From assembly GCA_017993055.1 (NCBI GenBank), contig JAGONM010000003.1, positions 1 to 64,000 on the forward strand: 64,000 bases of DNA, given 5' to 3'. The DNA comes from Armatimonadota bacterium. Its GTDB lineage: Bacteria > Armatimonadota > UBA5829 > DTJY01. The position numbers were made by a program, and so were the translations under genes. Below the pieces are notes generated by a model, which was not told the origin of the DNA, ran no database searches, and saw only the letters and a program-made list of their open reading frames with translations. Numbering within the stretch: the stretch's first letter is position 1; each line of letters opens with the position of its first letter. Positions 42,675-51,912 of the stretch are shown here, piece after piece.

Positions 42675-43552
42675 AGATCGTCCAGCGGATCGCCGATGTT
42701 CGCGATCAAGTGAGAATGGCCGGAGTCGGCGGTAGCACGGTCGGCTTCGTGCCGACGATGGGCTACTTCCACGACGGGCATCTGGCCCTCATGCGCAAGG
42801 CTCGCGAGGAAAACGGACTGGTCGTCGTGAGTCTCTTCGTGAACCCGACCCAGTTCGGACCCGATGAAGATCTGTCATCCTATCCGCGCAACTTGGATCG
42901 CGACGCGGCTATGGCTGAGGGTGTGGGCGTTGATCTGCTGTTCGTCCCTTCGGTGGAGGAGATGTACCCGGATGGCTGCTGCACTCATGTCGAGGTCGAG
43001 GGTCTTTCGAGAGGGCTGTGCGGTGCTTCGCGCCCGGGGCACTTCAGGGGCGTAACTACCATCGTCGCGAAGCTCCTGAACATCGTCCAACCGGCTCGGG
43101 CCTACTTCGGAATGAAGGACTATCAGCAGCTCAAGGTTGTCGAGCGCATGGCCCGGGACCTCGATGTGCCCGTGGAGATCGTGGCGGTTCCGACGGTCCG
43201 CGATCCTGACGGGCTCGCAATGTCCTCTCGCAACTCGTACTTGAGTGTGGAGGAACGCCGAGCTGCGCTCGTAGTGCCGAAGTCGCTCGACTACGCGGAG
43301 GATCTCATTGGAGGCGGAGTCCGAGACACGGCCGGCTTGCGGGACAGGATACGGGATTTTGTCGTACGGGAGCCGCTGGCGCGGATTGACTACGTGGAGG
43401 TCGTGGATTCGGAGAGCTTGGAGCCGCTTGATCGTGTCGAGGGGACGGCAGTCGTCGCGGTGGCTGTGCGGATTGGCAGGACGAGGTTGATTGACAATCG
43501 GATAGTGGGGTTGGAGGGGCGCACCGATGGCGTGCGCCCCTCTGAGTCCTAG
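42671..43552 (+). CDS. panC: Pantothenate synthetase
   Basis: A 293-residue ATP-dependent ligase joining pantoate and beta-alanine. The HIGH-like motif is 'H34-D-G-H37' in 'GYFHDGHLALMRKAR'; 'VNPTQFGPDEDLSSYPR', 'FGMKDYQQLKVVERM' and the KMSKS-like 'SSRNSYLS' follow. The start is GTG after AGGAG. The last codons coincide with an 11-bp hairpin, and the stop codon overlaps, on the opposite strand, the stop of the beta-barrel-like gene (shared CTAG). Confidence 0.95.
   Translation: MKIVQRIADVRDQVRMAGVGGSTVGFVPTMGYFHDGHLALMRKAREENGLVVVSLFVNPTQFGPDEDLSSYPRNLDRDAAMAEGVGVDLLFVPSVEEMYPDGCCTHVEVEGLSRGLCGASRPGHFRGVTTIVAKLLNIVQPARAYFGMKDYQQLKVVERMARDLDVPVEIVAVPTVRDPDGLAMSSRNSYLSVEERRAALVVPKSLDYAEDLIGGGVRDTAGLRDRIRDFVVREPLARIDYVEVVDSESLEPLDRVEGTAVVAVAVRIGRTRLIDNRIVGLEGRTDGVRPSES
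43514..43542. terminator. Hairpin inside the 3' end of panC
   Basis: GAGGGGCGCAC (43514-43524) pairs perfectly with 43532-43542 around a 7-base loop. It ends eight bases before the panC stop codon, between two convergent genes, without a T run. A bidirectional transcription barrier is likely. Confidence 0.5.
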
Positions 43553-44211
43553 AAACCCTTGGCGAAACTGACTCCCAGCGCCAGATCGTCACCGTCCAGA
43601 ATCGCGCCGTGTACCTTAAGTTCGTCCGTGATCAGGAGACGAGCGCCGAAGTTGAAGTCCGTGCTGTCGTACTCAGCCATGAGCACCAGCCGCTCGCCAA
43701 GCACTGCGGAGAGGCCTCCGAAAATGCCGTCGATCATGCCTCCGCCCGCGCCGATGTGAACTCGGGGCGCGGTGATCTCTCCGTGCTTCGTCGTGTTCTT
43801 CCAGCTGATGGCTTTGCTCATAACGACATACGCGGTGGTATCTATCTCCCCGGTCAGGTCAATAATTCCAGTTGCGACGGCAGGGTGTGCCTGAGTCTCC
43901 GCCCGGAACGCATGCTTCGCGTTGAGTATGGTTTCACCGACCCCGCCGTCCGGTCTGATCCTGGCGAATCCGACCTCCGTTCCATCGCTCACCCCCAGGT
44001 TCAGAGCGTAGACATTTGAATCGGGACCGGATTCGAGATCTACCACGAACATGGCTGCTGAATACTGTCCCTTTTCCAGCGAATCAGTTGTCGGAATGGT
44101 TACGAGTCCGCTGTACCCCAGCAGTGATGGTGCCGCAGCGGCAGCTGAACTGGAGACTAGGATCGCTACGATGGCGCTGATACTGAGCGCAACACTCACC
44201 TGCTTCTTCAT
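43549..44211 (-). CDS. Exported beta-barrel-like protein (YjbH-type fragment)
   Basis: A 220-residue protein with a clear signal peptide ('MKKQVSVALSISAIVAIL', cleavage near 'AAAAA'). The mature start 'LLGYSGLVTIPTTDSLEKGQYSAAM' matches the opening of YjbH-like outer-membrane proteins, and alternating polar/apolar strands continue to a C-terminal Phe ('LALGVSFAKGF'), as in outer-membrane barrels. It is much shorter than YjbH itself (about 700 residues), so a small barrel is likely. Role unknown, perhaps export of polysaccharide. Strong promoter and AAAGGGG site upstream. Confidence 0.65.
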   Translation of the reverse strand: MKKQVSVALSISAIVAILVSSSAAAAAPSLLGYSGLVTIPTTDSLEKGQYSAAMFVVDLESGPDSNVYALNLGVSDGTEVGFARIRPDGGVGETILNAKHAFRAETQAHPAVATGIIDLTGEIDTTAYVVMSKAISWKNTTKHGEITAPRVHIGAGGGMIDGIFGGLSAVLGERLVLMAEYDSTDFNFGARLLITDELKVHGAILDGDDLALGVSFAKGF

Positions 44212-44288
44212 GATGCTTTGTTCCCCTTTCCTTAGGGCGCTTGTTGATTTACCAACCGCCGGGGGGCAGATGGTAGGTATTCCAGGCT

Positions 44289-44317
44289 ATTGTACCCGTT
44301 TATGCCCCGACTTTCAA
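44289..44317 (-). promoter_or_regulatory. Sigma-70-type promoter for the beta-barrel-like gene
   Basis: On the minus strand TTGAAA (44312-44317), a 17-base spacer and TACAAT (44289-44294). The leader to the ATG is about 70 bases. It lies just after the Gfo/Idh/MocA gene stop, so the two genes are transcribed separately. Confidence 0.7.
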
Positions 44318-44334
44318 ACCCCGACCTTGGGTTC

Positions 44335-45339
44335 CTATTCGAACGGCACCGGCTCTGTCTTCCCGCTGATCGCCGACTTCTCGGCGGTTTCGAAGACCGC
44401 TATGATGCGCCGCGAGGACTCTGGCGTTACCTCGAGAGGTGCTCCGTCCAGCAGGTGAGCGGCAAGGTTTACGTAGTACAGAGGCCATGTTCCCTCCTGA
44501 TACTTCACATCGCCTTCAACGCGCACCCCGTCTACGTCGGTGATGACCTTGAAACTCCCGCCCCAGTGATCTATGATCGCCCCTCTTGTGCCCAGGATTC
44601 TGAACCTCGGCTCTCCCGCGTACGCGATGGAAGAGATCGTCAGATCGGCGGTGGCTCCGCTCTTGAAACGGATGATCGCTCGGCCCTGGTCCTCATTGGT
44701 GACCTCGTGCCAGACCCGTTTGTGGAAGAATCCAGTCACGCTCTCCATCGCCTCCGGGATGAAGTTCAGGATCCAGTCCACGAAATGGGCGCCCCAGTCA
44801 TACATGCATCCGCCGGAGATCGCCTTGTCTGACCGCCACCAGTCACGGGGCTTGCTGTAGCCGCCCATGAAGGCCTCCAACTCGAAGACCTCGCCGATCG
44901 TGCCCCTATCGAGCACTTCCTTGATCGCCTTGAAGTCGCCGTCATGCCTGCGGTTGTGGAAGGTGGTGAGCGTGACCTTGTTCCTGCGAGCAGCCTCGAT
45001 CATCGCGGTTGCCTCGGCGACGGAGAGGCACATCGGCTTCTCGACTACGACGTGCCTTCCGGCCTCGAGCGCGGCGACCGCAAGCTCGGCATGTGTGTTG
45101 TGTGGAGTGATGACCGCAATCAACTCCGCATCGCTTCGGTCGAGAAGGTCGTCAATGTGCAGATACGTCTCGATGCCGGGGTAGTCCTCGGCTGCGGCGT
45201 CCATGCGGGGAGGGTCAATATCGCAGGCAGCGATCGTTTCAATCCGCCCTGTGTCGTTCATCCACTTGGCATGGGACTTGCCCATGTTGAACGAGGCCCC
45301 GTATCCGAGCACGGCGGCCTTGATCTTCCTTTCGCTCAT
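44335..45339 (-). CDS. Gfo/Idh/MocA family NAD(P)-dependent oxidoreductase
   Basis: A 334-residue dehydrogenase. The N-terminal Rossmann fold starts 'KAAVLGYGASFNMGKSHAKW' and is followed by 'AACDID', the catalytic-lysine motif 'VEKPMCLSVAEA' near residue 100, and the C-terminal domain with 'GGCMYDWGAHFVDWI'. Members oxidise or reduce sugars, inositols or similar hydroxy compounds; the substrate cannot be predicted. No signal peptide, so cytoplasmic. The ATG follows AGGAG. Confidence 0.9.
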   Translation of the reverse strand: MSERKIKAAVLGYGASFNMGKSHAKWMNDTGRIETIAACDIDPPRMDAAAEDYPGIETYLHIDDLLDRSDAELIAVITPHNTHAELAVAALEAGRHVVVEKPMCLSVAEATAMIEAARRNKVTLTTFHNRRHDGDFKAIKEVLDRGTIGEVFELEAFMGGYSKPRDWWRSDKAISGGCMYDWGAHFVDWILNFIPEAMESVTGFFHKRVWHEVTNEDQGRAIIRFKSGATADLTISSIAYAGEPRFRILGTRGAIIDHWGGSFKVITDVDGVRVEGDVKYQEGTWPLYYVNLAAHLLDGAPLEVTPESSRRIIAVFETAEKSAISGKTEPVPFE

Positions 45340-45481
45340 TGAGATCAGCTCCTGTAAGGTTGATGCGCCGCAATCGAGCGCGCTGACGTCATATTACGCG
45401 CTGAGCGGAGCAATCCTCCCGCGGCATGGGGATCGAATGCTGAGGGGCACAATGAGGGCCGAGTCAGACACACTTGCTTCT

Positions 45482-45991
45482 CTAGGCGGCTTTGGACTCG
45501 GACGTCTTGGCCGCCGAGTCATGGACGCGGCGCAATGCCTCGACCACAGCAGGAGAATACGTGGTCCCCGCGTCATGGCACATGACACGCAGCGCATCGT
45601 CGTCGGAGATCGGTTTGCGGTACCTCTGAGATGACGTCAGGCGATCGTAGGCATCGGCAACGGCGATGATCTCACACGCCTCGTCTGCGTGGGTCATCGT
45701 TCTGCGCGTATCCGTCTCGAGGCGTCGGTTGGTCTCAGCAAACCGGTGCAGGCACTCTGCGACCGAAGGGCTCAGTGCGGCCTCCGGGACGTGCGAGCGA
45801 TCCAGGTGATGCAGGAGCGCCGCCAGCTTCAAGTCCGCAATCGCCTGCGGTTCCCATCCGAGTTCGCGAGCAACTAGGGCGCAAGTGCGTTCGACCCGCC
45901 TGCAATGATGCCACTCGTCCGGGTTGCGGTCGGATATCCCTGCGACGAGGGATTTCCATGCTATGTCGATCATGACTTCGTTGTCCTTCAT
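45482..45991 (-). CDS. Degenerate HD/HD-GYP-like protein
   Basis: A 169-residue soluble protein related to the HD-GYP core. It keeps 'HHCRRVERTCALVARELG' and the end 'IIAVADAYDRLTSSQRYRK', but the signature 'LLHDIGK' reads 'LLHHLDR' and the 'HP..G' and 'HHE..DG.GYP' segments are missing. Metal-dependent cyclic di-GMP hydrolysis is therefore unlikely; a binding or regulatory role is possible. ATG 45991 follows GAGG; the frame extends to 46159 but that part overlaps the hisG promoter. Confidence 0.7.
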   Translation of the reverse strand: MKDNEVMIDIAWKSLVAGISDRNPDEWHHCRRVERTCALVARELGWEPQAIADLKLAALLHHLDRSHVPEAALSPSVAECLHRFAETNRRLETDTRRTMTHADEACEIIAVADAYDRLTSSQRYRKPISDDDALRVMCHDAGTTYSPAVVEALRRVHDSAAKTSESKAA

Positions 45992-46111
45992 TCTGCCGCC
46001 TCTGCTCTGAGGGAGTCTGTCAACTGGATTATCGGAGAAGCTAGGTACTATCACTAGGTTGCGACATGCGGAGGGGTGATAGCGTGCTGTACAGCTTTGA
46101 ATCTCGAAACC

Positions 46112-46140
46112 TTGACCGCGATTGCGATTGTCGCTATACT
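46112..46140 (+). promoter_or_regulatory. Sigma-70-type promoter for hisG
   Basis: TTGACC, a 17-base spacer and TATACT. The predicted transcript start near 46147 excludes upstream starts and supports hisG translation from TTG 46189. Confidence 0.75.
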
Positions 46141-46188
46141 CTGTATGCGTACCAGACAATCACCGCAGTAGCCGTCGAGGTGACGTTC

Positions 46189-47058
46189 TTGAAACTGAAG
46201 ATCGGACTTCCTAAGGGAAGCCTCCAGGAATCAACATTCGCGATGTTCAGGAAAGCCGGCTGGGACTTCCGGGTAGGCAACCGCTCGTACATGCCGATAT
46301 GCGATGACGAGGAGATCGAGGCGGTTCTGGCAAGGCCACAAGAGATTCCGAAATACGTGCAGGATGGCGTACTCGACGCCGGGCTGACCGGCAAGGACTG
46401 GATTGTTGACAACGACGCCGATGTGATCGAGGTGGTTGACCTGTCCTACAATAAGACCACTACCAGGCCCCTGCGCGTTGTTCTTGCCGTCCATGAGTGT
46501 TCGGAGATGGAGAGCGTCCGAGACCTCGAAGGCAGGCGCATCTCGACGGAGTACGTGAACCTCACGAAACGCTGGCTTGCTGAGAACGGCGTCTCTGCTC
46601 AGGTCGAGTTTTCCTGGGGCGCCTGTGAGATGAAGGTCCCGGAACTTGCCGACGCCATCGTCGTCAACACCGAAACAGGCAACTCCCTGCGCGCCAACAG
46701 CCTCCGGATAATGGATACACTTCTGGAATCCACGGCTAGGCTGATTGCGAACAGGGATTCCTGGGAAGATGGTTGGAAGCGCGGCAAGCTCGAACAGATT
46801 TCGATGCTTCTGACCGGCGCGCTGAATGCCGAGCGACTGGTCGGCCTCAAGATGAACGTGCGCAAGGCCGACATGGACAAGGTCACAGCCATCCTGCCCG
46901 CGCTGAACAGGCCTACGCTCTCGCCTCTTGCTGATGAAACCTGGGTGGCGGTTGAAACCGTCATAAACGAGAAGACGGTGCGCGACATGATTCCGCAGCT
47001 GCGCCATGCCGGTGCGGAAGGCATCGTGGAGTATCCGCTCAACAAGGTGATATACTGA
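46189..47058 (+). CDS. hisG: ATP phosphoribosyltransferase, long form
   Basis: A 289-residue HisG that couples ATP and PRPP in the first step of histidine synthesis. '[23 protein letters not shown]' opens the catalytic domain; '[10 protein letters not shown]' and '[16 protein letters not shown]' are PRPP-site segments. The C-terminal 75 residues form the ACT-like regulatory domain of the long, histidine-inhibited type, so HisZ is not needed. The start is TTG 46189 with GAGGTGA at good spacing; GTG 46180 has no site. No other his genes are adjacent. Confidence 0.94.
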   Translation: MKLKIGLPKGSLQESTFAMFRKAGWDFRVGNRSYMPICDDEEIEAVLARPQEIPKYVQDGVLDAGLTGKDWIVDNDADVIEVVDLSYNKTTTRPLRVVLAVHECSEMESVRDLEGRRISTEYVNLTKRWLAENGVSAQVEFSWGACEMKVPELADAIVVNTETGNSLRANSLRIMDTLLESTARLIANRDSWEDGWKRGKLEQISMLLTGALNAERLVGLKMNVRKADMDKVTAILPALNRPTLSPLADETWVAVETVINEKTVRDMIPQLRHAGAEGIVEYPLNKVIY

Positions 47059-47109
47059 GATGTGGGCCCCGATGGGCGGGCACGCCTGCCTGCCCGGAGA
47101 TGACCGACT

Positions 47110-48333
47110 ATGAGATGCAGCAAGTGTGGCACAGCGAACGACTCTGCGAACAAGTTCTGCAAAGAGTGTGGGCAGAAGTTGTCCGATCCCGGCGTGGCAA
47201 AGGAGCTCACGCCGGATGAGCACCTCAAGGTAGGCGAGTTCGTCTATCTCGCGTACAGGGAGAGCGACGCGGGGCACGTTGAGAACGCGATTGCCGCCTG
47301 TCAGGGCGCGCTCGCGATCAACGAAGATAACCCCGCGATCCACGCCCTTCTCGGGTCTCTCTACGCGCGCATGGGTGACCTCGCGCGGGCGATCTACGAG
47401 TACGAGCGGGTCGTCGCCCTGAATCCCGGCAGCCTAGAGGACAGGCGCAAGCTCGAGCAGCTTCGCGTGCAGTTGCTGATGCCGGCGCCCATAGTGAAGC
47501 CTCCCCGTCCGGCGATTCGCCTCGCCGATCTCAAGTGGTTCAAGCAGCACAGGGACAAACTGCCGTGGGTGGCCGCAGCCCTCGCCTTTCTGATAGTGGT
47601 CGCCATCGGAAGCGCCGCCATCAGAGGAAGTCGAACAAGGGACGCCTCGCCTCGCGATACCCAGGCCCAGAACGGCGCGCCGGATAACCGCATCCCCGGC
47701 CAACCGCTTCCATACGGGCCGGGTGCGTATACCCCCCCGGCTGGACAGGCCGCCGAGCCGCCGACTGCGGGCCGTGGGCAGACGGACCGGCAGGCAGTTA
47801 CCGCCCCGGCCGTTCCGACGACTCGTCCGGGGATTCCGTCCGTGCCGCTCCCCGGCACGAATACGCGACCGAACTCGCCCGTGAGGCAGCCGAGTGCGCC
47901 GACCCAGGAGAGACCGGCAATCACACCCATCATCCGCCCGAGCGGCGGCGGGACGGGTACTTCTACATCCACGACTAACGCCGCTCGGCCGCGTACCCCG
48001 GTCATACGTCCTGCACCCGATTCAGTCGCTGCTCAGCCGTCGGTGAGTCCGGAGGAGCGCGGAAGGCAGCTTCACCGCGAAGGCAAATATGATGAGGCGA
48101 TAAGCTCATACAGGGAGGCGCTTAACCAGACAAGCGATGCCGGCCGGGTGTATCAGCAGATCGCCATGTCCTACCAGCGTAAAGGCGACCACACGTTGGC
48201 GATAGACAGCTACAATCGCGCGATCAGGTCCTTCCGCGACCAGTTGAACACCGGTCGGGACAAGGCGGAGGTGGAGCGGAATATACGTGCCTGCGAAGCG
48301 GGCATCGAGGTCAGCCGCAGCGCCTCGCGTTAG
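47110..48333 (+). CDS. Zinc-ribbon, TPR and single-membrane-helix protein
   Basis: A 407-residue protein. Residues 1-25 form a zinc ribbon with two CxxC knuckles ('CSKCGTANDSANKFCKECG'). A TPR unit follows (about 40-105), then one membrane helix near residue 160 ('VAAALAFLIVVAIGSAAI'), a Pro/Thr-rich linker of about 130 residues, and a final TPR pair. The ribbon is cytoplasmic and the linker and last TPRs would be external. Function unknown; a scaffold is likely. CGGAGATGA precedes the ATG. A weak hairpin lies between it and hisG (47077-47096). Confidence 0.75.
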   Translation: MRCSKCGTANDSANKFCKECGQKLSDPGVAKELTPDEHLKVGEFVYLAYRESDAGHVENAIAACQGALAINEDNPAIHALLGSLYARMGDLARAIYEYERVVALNPGSLEDRRKLEQLRVQLLMPAPIVKPPRPAIRLADLKWFKQHRDKLPWVAAALAFLIVVAIGSAAIRGSRTRDASPRDTQAQNGAPDNRIPGQPLPYGPGAYTPPAGQAAEPPTAGRGQTDRQAVTAPAVPTTRPGIPSVPLPGTNTRPNSPVRQPSAPTQERPAITPIIRPSGGGTGTSTSTTNAARPRTPVIRPAPDSVAAQPSVSPEERGRQLHREGKYDEAISSYREALNQTSDAGRVYQQIAMSYQRKGDHTLAIDSYNRAIRSFRDQLNTGRDKAEVERNIRACEAGIEVSRSASR

Positions 48334-48341
48334 GCGGGTAA

Positions 48342-49874
48342 ATGACGAACATACGACCAACTCTTTCCATGCTTATCCCGGCTCTGCTATCTCTGTTCTG
48401 CTTGACAGAGGTTCTCGCGCAGAGCCAGTCGCCGCCTGTGGTGCTCATTGTGCCTGGCGTTGTGGGCGACTCTGCGACGGCGGACTCGGACGTACTGGAC
48501 TCTGTCAGATTGCATCTCGCGGCAGCGAAGAAGTACAGAGTGATCGCGTTCGATCGGGAGAATCCGACGATCGCTCGGTTCATCATGGAGCGCGGCCTCG
48601 CGAGCGAACTCTACAAGAAGATGGCCGATCCGGCGGTCGTTCGCGACCTGGCTGGGATCGTAGGCGCCACTCACGTTCTCGCCGTTCACGGCGAAGTCAG
48701 TTCGGATACGGTTAGGGTCGGCCTTCGATTGACGCGGCTTGGAGGCAGAGGTGAGTGGTCTTCCTCGGCAGAGAGCGACATCGCGCAAGTGGGCGGCCCT
48801 CAGGCTCAGATGAACCGCCGAAACGCGATCAGCACTGCGGCAAGCTCCGCGGTTTCCCAGATTGACCTTGCCGCATTCCCGAACGCTCAACCGGGTGTCG
48901 AATCGCCGATCGCTGTCTCGCCTACGGTGATCCCGACCGTTGAGGCCTCGCTGGAGCAATCGGCTCCGAGGGACATTTCCGCCGAGTACGCGGCTTGCCT
49001 CAGCGCCGCCGACTCGTATATCGGGAAAGGGGACTTGCCGAACGCGATCCAGGAACTCAGGCAGGCGGTTAACCTGCAGCCCAAGACGGTCGCTGTGAGG
49101 GTCAAGCTCGCGGATGCCTATTCCGCGATTGGGATGCCCGAACTGGCCCTGGACGAGTTGCGGCGGGCGCTTCTCTTCGATGCCGACGATCCTGCCGTAT
49201 ACCGTGAACTCGCCGATTTCTACCTGGAGAGCGGCGCTCTTACCGAGGCAGCGGGCCAGTTGCGAGAGGTCATCAGGCTGAATCCTGACGACACTACCGC
49301 GCGCGTCAGCCTGGGCAATGTCTACTGGAACCTAAACAGGCTCGATGACGCCGCCGATGCCTTCAATCAGGCTGCAAGACTCGATCCTGCCAACCCTGTT
49401 CCGCACGAACGGCTCTACAAGCTCTACTGGGCTCGCAAGCAGTACGAGCTTGCCATTGAGCATCTGTCCGCCGGCCGGGCCGGCGGCGCCGAACTCGATG
49501 CTTCGTCGCGGTACAGGATCGCGGCGGAGGTCGTCCGCGGGCAGTTGACAGGTATCCTGGCGAAGCTTAAGACGAACTGGCAGGATTATCAGTCGAGCCG
49601 GCTCTCCCGCGAGAACTACTATCTCGACTGCAGCGACCTGAGCGTGCAGGTGGACGAGTTCACCAGATACTTGTCCACGCTGACCGTGCCGGACGGTCTC
49701 AGGGCCGCTCAGGCGCACGGAATGCTGTGCGCGAGCCTCCTGTCTCAGTCCATCAGCATGTTGACATCGTTTCTGGAAACCGACAAGCGCGAGTACGCGG
49801 ATCAGTCGCAACTATTCCGGGAGGAAGCGGCTGCCGAGCTTCAGGCCTTTGGTAAGGCCATCACCCAGCGATGA
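48342..49874 (+). CDS. Exported TPR protein
   Basis: A 510-residue protein with an N-terminal signal peptide ('SMLIPALLSLFCLTEVLAQ'). Residues 30-165 look like an alpha/beta domain of the kind seen in envelope proteins that sense or bind other proteins ('VVRDLAGIVGATHVLAVHGEVS'). Residues 215-380 are TPR repeats with the usual pattern ('AYSAIGMPELALDELRRALLF', 'LGNVYWNLNRLDDAADAFNQAARL'). The end is helical. It begins eight bases after the zinc-ribbon/TPR gene; the two probably act together at the cell envelope. Confidence 0.75.
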   Translation: MTNIRPTLSMLIPALLSLFCLTEVLAQSQSPPVVLIVPGVVGDSATADSDVLDSVRLHLAAAKKYRVIAFDRENPTIARFIMERGLASELYKKMADPAVVRDLAGIVGATHVLAVHGEVSSDTVRVGLRLTRLGGRGEWSSSAESDIAQVGGPQAQMNRRNAISTAASSAVSQIDLAAFPNAQPGVESPIAVSPTVIPTVEASLEQSAPRDISAEYAACLSAADSYIGKGDLPNAIQELRQAVNLQPKTVAVRVKLADAYSAIGMPELALDELRRALLFDADDPAVYRELADFYLESGALTEAAGQLREVIRLNPDDTTARVSLGNVYWNLNRLDDAADAFNQAARLDPANPVPHERLYKLYWARKQYELAIEHLSAGRAGGAELDASSRYRIAAEVVRGQLTGILAKLKTNWQDYQSSRLSRENYYLDCSDLSVQVDEFTRYLSTLTVPDGLRAAQAHGMLCASLLSQSISMLTSFLETDKREYADQSQLFREEAAAELQAFGKAITQR

Positions 49875-49886
49875 GCGAAGGGCCGG

Positions 49887-50900
49887 ATGTCCACGAGACT
49901 CAGCGACTACAGCTACTGCCTGCCCCGGGAGTTCATTGCGCAGGAGCCTTTGGCGGAGCGAGACAAATCCAGGCTCCTGGTTCTGGATCGGTGCACCGGG
50001 GACATCGAGCATAGAAGCTTTCTTGATCTGCCGGAGTATCTGGTGTCGGGCGATACGCTGGTCATGAACGACACGCAGGTCACTGCGCGACGGCTCTTTG
50101 GCGTCAAACCCACCGGCGGCAAGATCGAGGCGCTGCTGATGAGGCACCTCGGTGGTGGTCGGTGGGAGGCGATGGTCAAGCCGGGGCGCCGTGTCGCGGT
50201 GGGATCGAGAATCTGTTTCGACGGAGGCCTTGATGCGCAGGTTGTCGAACGTACCGAGGATGGCGGGAGAGTCCTGGACTTCGAATCTCCTGAAGTCGCG
50301 GAGATAGTGGGGCGGATAGGAGAAGTCCCGCTTCCGCCGTACATACTGAGTACTCTGAGCGATCCGTCGAGATATCAGACTGTTTACGCCGAATCTCCCG
50401 GCTCGGCGGCCGCTCCGACCGCGGGATTGCATTTCACGCCGAAGTTGCTGCATCGGTTGCGGGATCACGGCGTGCGTACGGCAAGCGTGACTCTGCAGGT
50501 GGGCATAGCCACTTTCCGTCCCGTCCGGGTCGAGGACATAGCCGAGCATGTGATGCATCGGGAGCGAGTATCGCTCTCGGCTGATGCGGCGGAGGTGATC
50601 AACTCGGCGGAAGGGCGAGTCATCGCCGTTGGCACGACCACCGCGCGGGTGCTGGAGAGCGCGGCTGTCGGTTACGGGAAGGTTGCGGCGATGGACGGAG
50701 AGACCGGGCTGTATATTACTCCTGGATACCGGTTTCAGATACTGGATGCTCTCATAACGAACTTTCACATGCCGAAGTCCACGCTCCTGATTCTGGTCTC
50801 CGCCTTTGCGGGGCGAGGTAGAGTACTGCACGCCTACGAGGAGGCCAAGCGTCGGGGATATCGCTTTCTCAGCTTCGGCGATGCAATGCTAATAGTCTGA
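49887..50900 (+). CDS. queA: S-adenosylmethionine:tRNA ribosyltransferase-isomerase
   Basis: A 337-residue QueA. It adds the ribosyl part of SAM to preQ1 in tRNA, giving epoxyqueuosine. 'YCLPREFIAQEPLAERDKSRLLVLDR', 'LVMNDTQVTARRLFG', 'TAGLHFTPKLL' and the C-terminal 'NFHMPKSTLLILVSAFAG' are highly conserved. With queD and queE in the same window, the cell makes queuosine de novo. It starts 12 bases after the TPR gene. queC, queF and tgt are not seen here. Confidence 0.96.
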   Translation: MSTRLSDYSYCLPREFIAQEPLAERDKSRLLVLDRCTGDIEHRSFLDLPEYLVSGDTLVMNDTQVTARRLFGVKPTGGKIEALLMRHLGGGRWEAMVKPGRRVAVGSRICFDGGLDAQVVERTEDGGRVLDFESPEVAEIVGRIGEVPLPPYILSTLSDPSRYQTVYAESPGSAAAPTAGLHFTPKLLHRLRDHGVRTASVTLQVGIATFRPVRVEDIAEHVMHRERVSLSADAAEVINSAEGRVIAVGTTTARVLESAAVGYGKVAAMDGETGLYITPGYRFQILDALITNFHMPKSTLLILVSAFAGRGRVLHAYEEAKRRGYRFLSFGDAMLIV

Positions 50901-50933
50901 TGGGAGGCTCCATCACACCGGAGGGTGTATCTC

Positions 50934-51557
50934 ATGCGTAGTTTACAGGATTGGACACGCTATCTCGAAGAGCAGGAGCAAGAAATCGAGACGCCGGCAA
51001 GGACTGCCGAGCGAAGGGTCGAGGAGAGGCCCGAGCCTCCTGCCCCGGTGCGGCAGGCTGAGACCGCGTCGGCCGTAATCGCTGCCCCGGAAGTCGAGGA
51101 CGATGTTCCGGCCTTCCTGAGGGTCGAGAGTGAGCCGGTGATTCTCGAGCCTGAGAAGACTGCTCGGCCTGCCGAACTAACTGCTCCCACTCCTGTGCCG
51201 GCGGCCCGTCCTAGATCCGTGGCAGTGGCGTCGGCTCCGAACGCGGCGGCCGGTAGGGCGGCGCGCATCAGGAAGCGTCTGCCGACCAACTTGGATGCGG
51301 AGAGCGTCGGCCGGCGCGAGGTAGCCGAACGGTCGTACAAGACCTTCAAAGAGTCCCGCGAGGAGTTGATCGAGCGGCTCGTAGACCCCGTGCTCAGCCT
51401 GGAGGAGGTCGCGCGCGTGCTCAACGTCTGCCCGACAACCGTTCGGCGATACACGAACAGCGGGGCTCTTGCACACCACCGCACGGCGGGGAACCAGCGG
51501 CGGTTCAGGCTCTCCGACGTGCTGGCTTTTCTCGAGCGGCAGTCGGGCGGCGAGTAA
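50934..51557 (+). CDS. DNA-binding protein with BldC/MerR-like helix-turn-helix and disordered N-terminus
   Basis: A 207-residue protein. The first 140 residues are Pro/Ala/Glu-rich and probably disordered, after a short conserved-looking start 'MRSLQDWTRYLEEQEQE'. The C-terminal 55 residues are a winged helix of the BldC/excisionase type: 'LSLEEVARVLNVCPTTVRRY', then 'HHRTAGNQRRFRLSDVLAFL'. It probably binds DNA, perhaps in cooperative arrays like BldC; targets unknown. ATG 50934 follows GGAGGG. No phage or plasmid genes are near, which argues against an excisionase. Confidence 0.75.
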   Translation: MRSLQDWTRYLEEQEQEIETPARTAERRVEERPEPPAPVRQAETASAVIAAPEVEDDVPAFLRVESEPVILEPEKTARPAELTAPTPVPAARPRSVAVASAPNAAAGRAARIRKRLPTNLDAESVGRREVAERSYKTFKESREELIERLVDPVLSLEEVARVLNVCPTTVRRYTNSGALAHHRTAGNQRRFRLSDVLAFLERQSGGE

Positions 51558-51573
51558 CAATGAGATTCCCCTC

Positions 51574-51912
51574 ATGCGCGTGACGGTTCGGCCCGGCGGA
51601 GAGGTGCTCGCGGAGGATGTCGAGATCGCCCGCAGCCTTTCATCGCGGTTGTGGGGGCTGATAGGGAAGCCGCGGGGAAGCGTTCTGGTCCTGCCGCGAT
51701 GCCGTCAGGTGCACACTTTCTTCATGCGTTACCCCGTTGACCTTGTGTGCGCTGACTCCGAGTGGCGGGTAGTGCGAGTTCGGTGTGGCCTTGAGCCTTG
51801 GCGTATCGGGCCGTATTGTCGGGAGGCTGCCTTCACCATTGAACTGCCGGCTGGCTCGGCGTCGTCGGTCAGCGTCGGCGACATGCTTGCGTTGGATGCC
51901 GATGGGAGCTGA
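51574..51912 (+). CDS. DUF192 protein
   Basis: A 112-residue protein of the DUF192 family: 'SSRLWGLIGKPRGSVLVLPRCRQVHTFFMRYPVDLVCADSEWRVV' corresponds to the conserved 'RlrGLMgr...fpf....fwMkNt.ipLDivFld' core. The function is unknown; archaeal and bacterial structures show a small beta barrel. It has no signal peptide, while many relatives do. It follows the regulator gene by 16 bases; the ribosome-binding site is weak, so coupling is likely. Confidence 0.8.
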   Translation: MRVTVRPGGEVLAEDVEIARSLSSRLWGLIGKPRGSVLVLPRCRQVHTFFMRYPVDLVCADSEWRVVRVRCGLEPWRIGPYCREAAFTIELPAGSASSVSVGDMLALDADGS

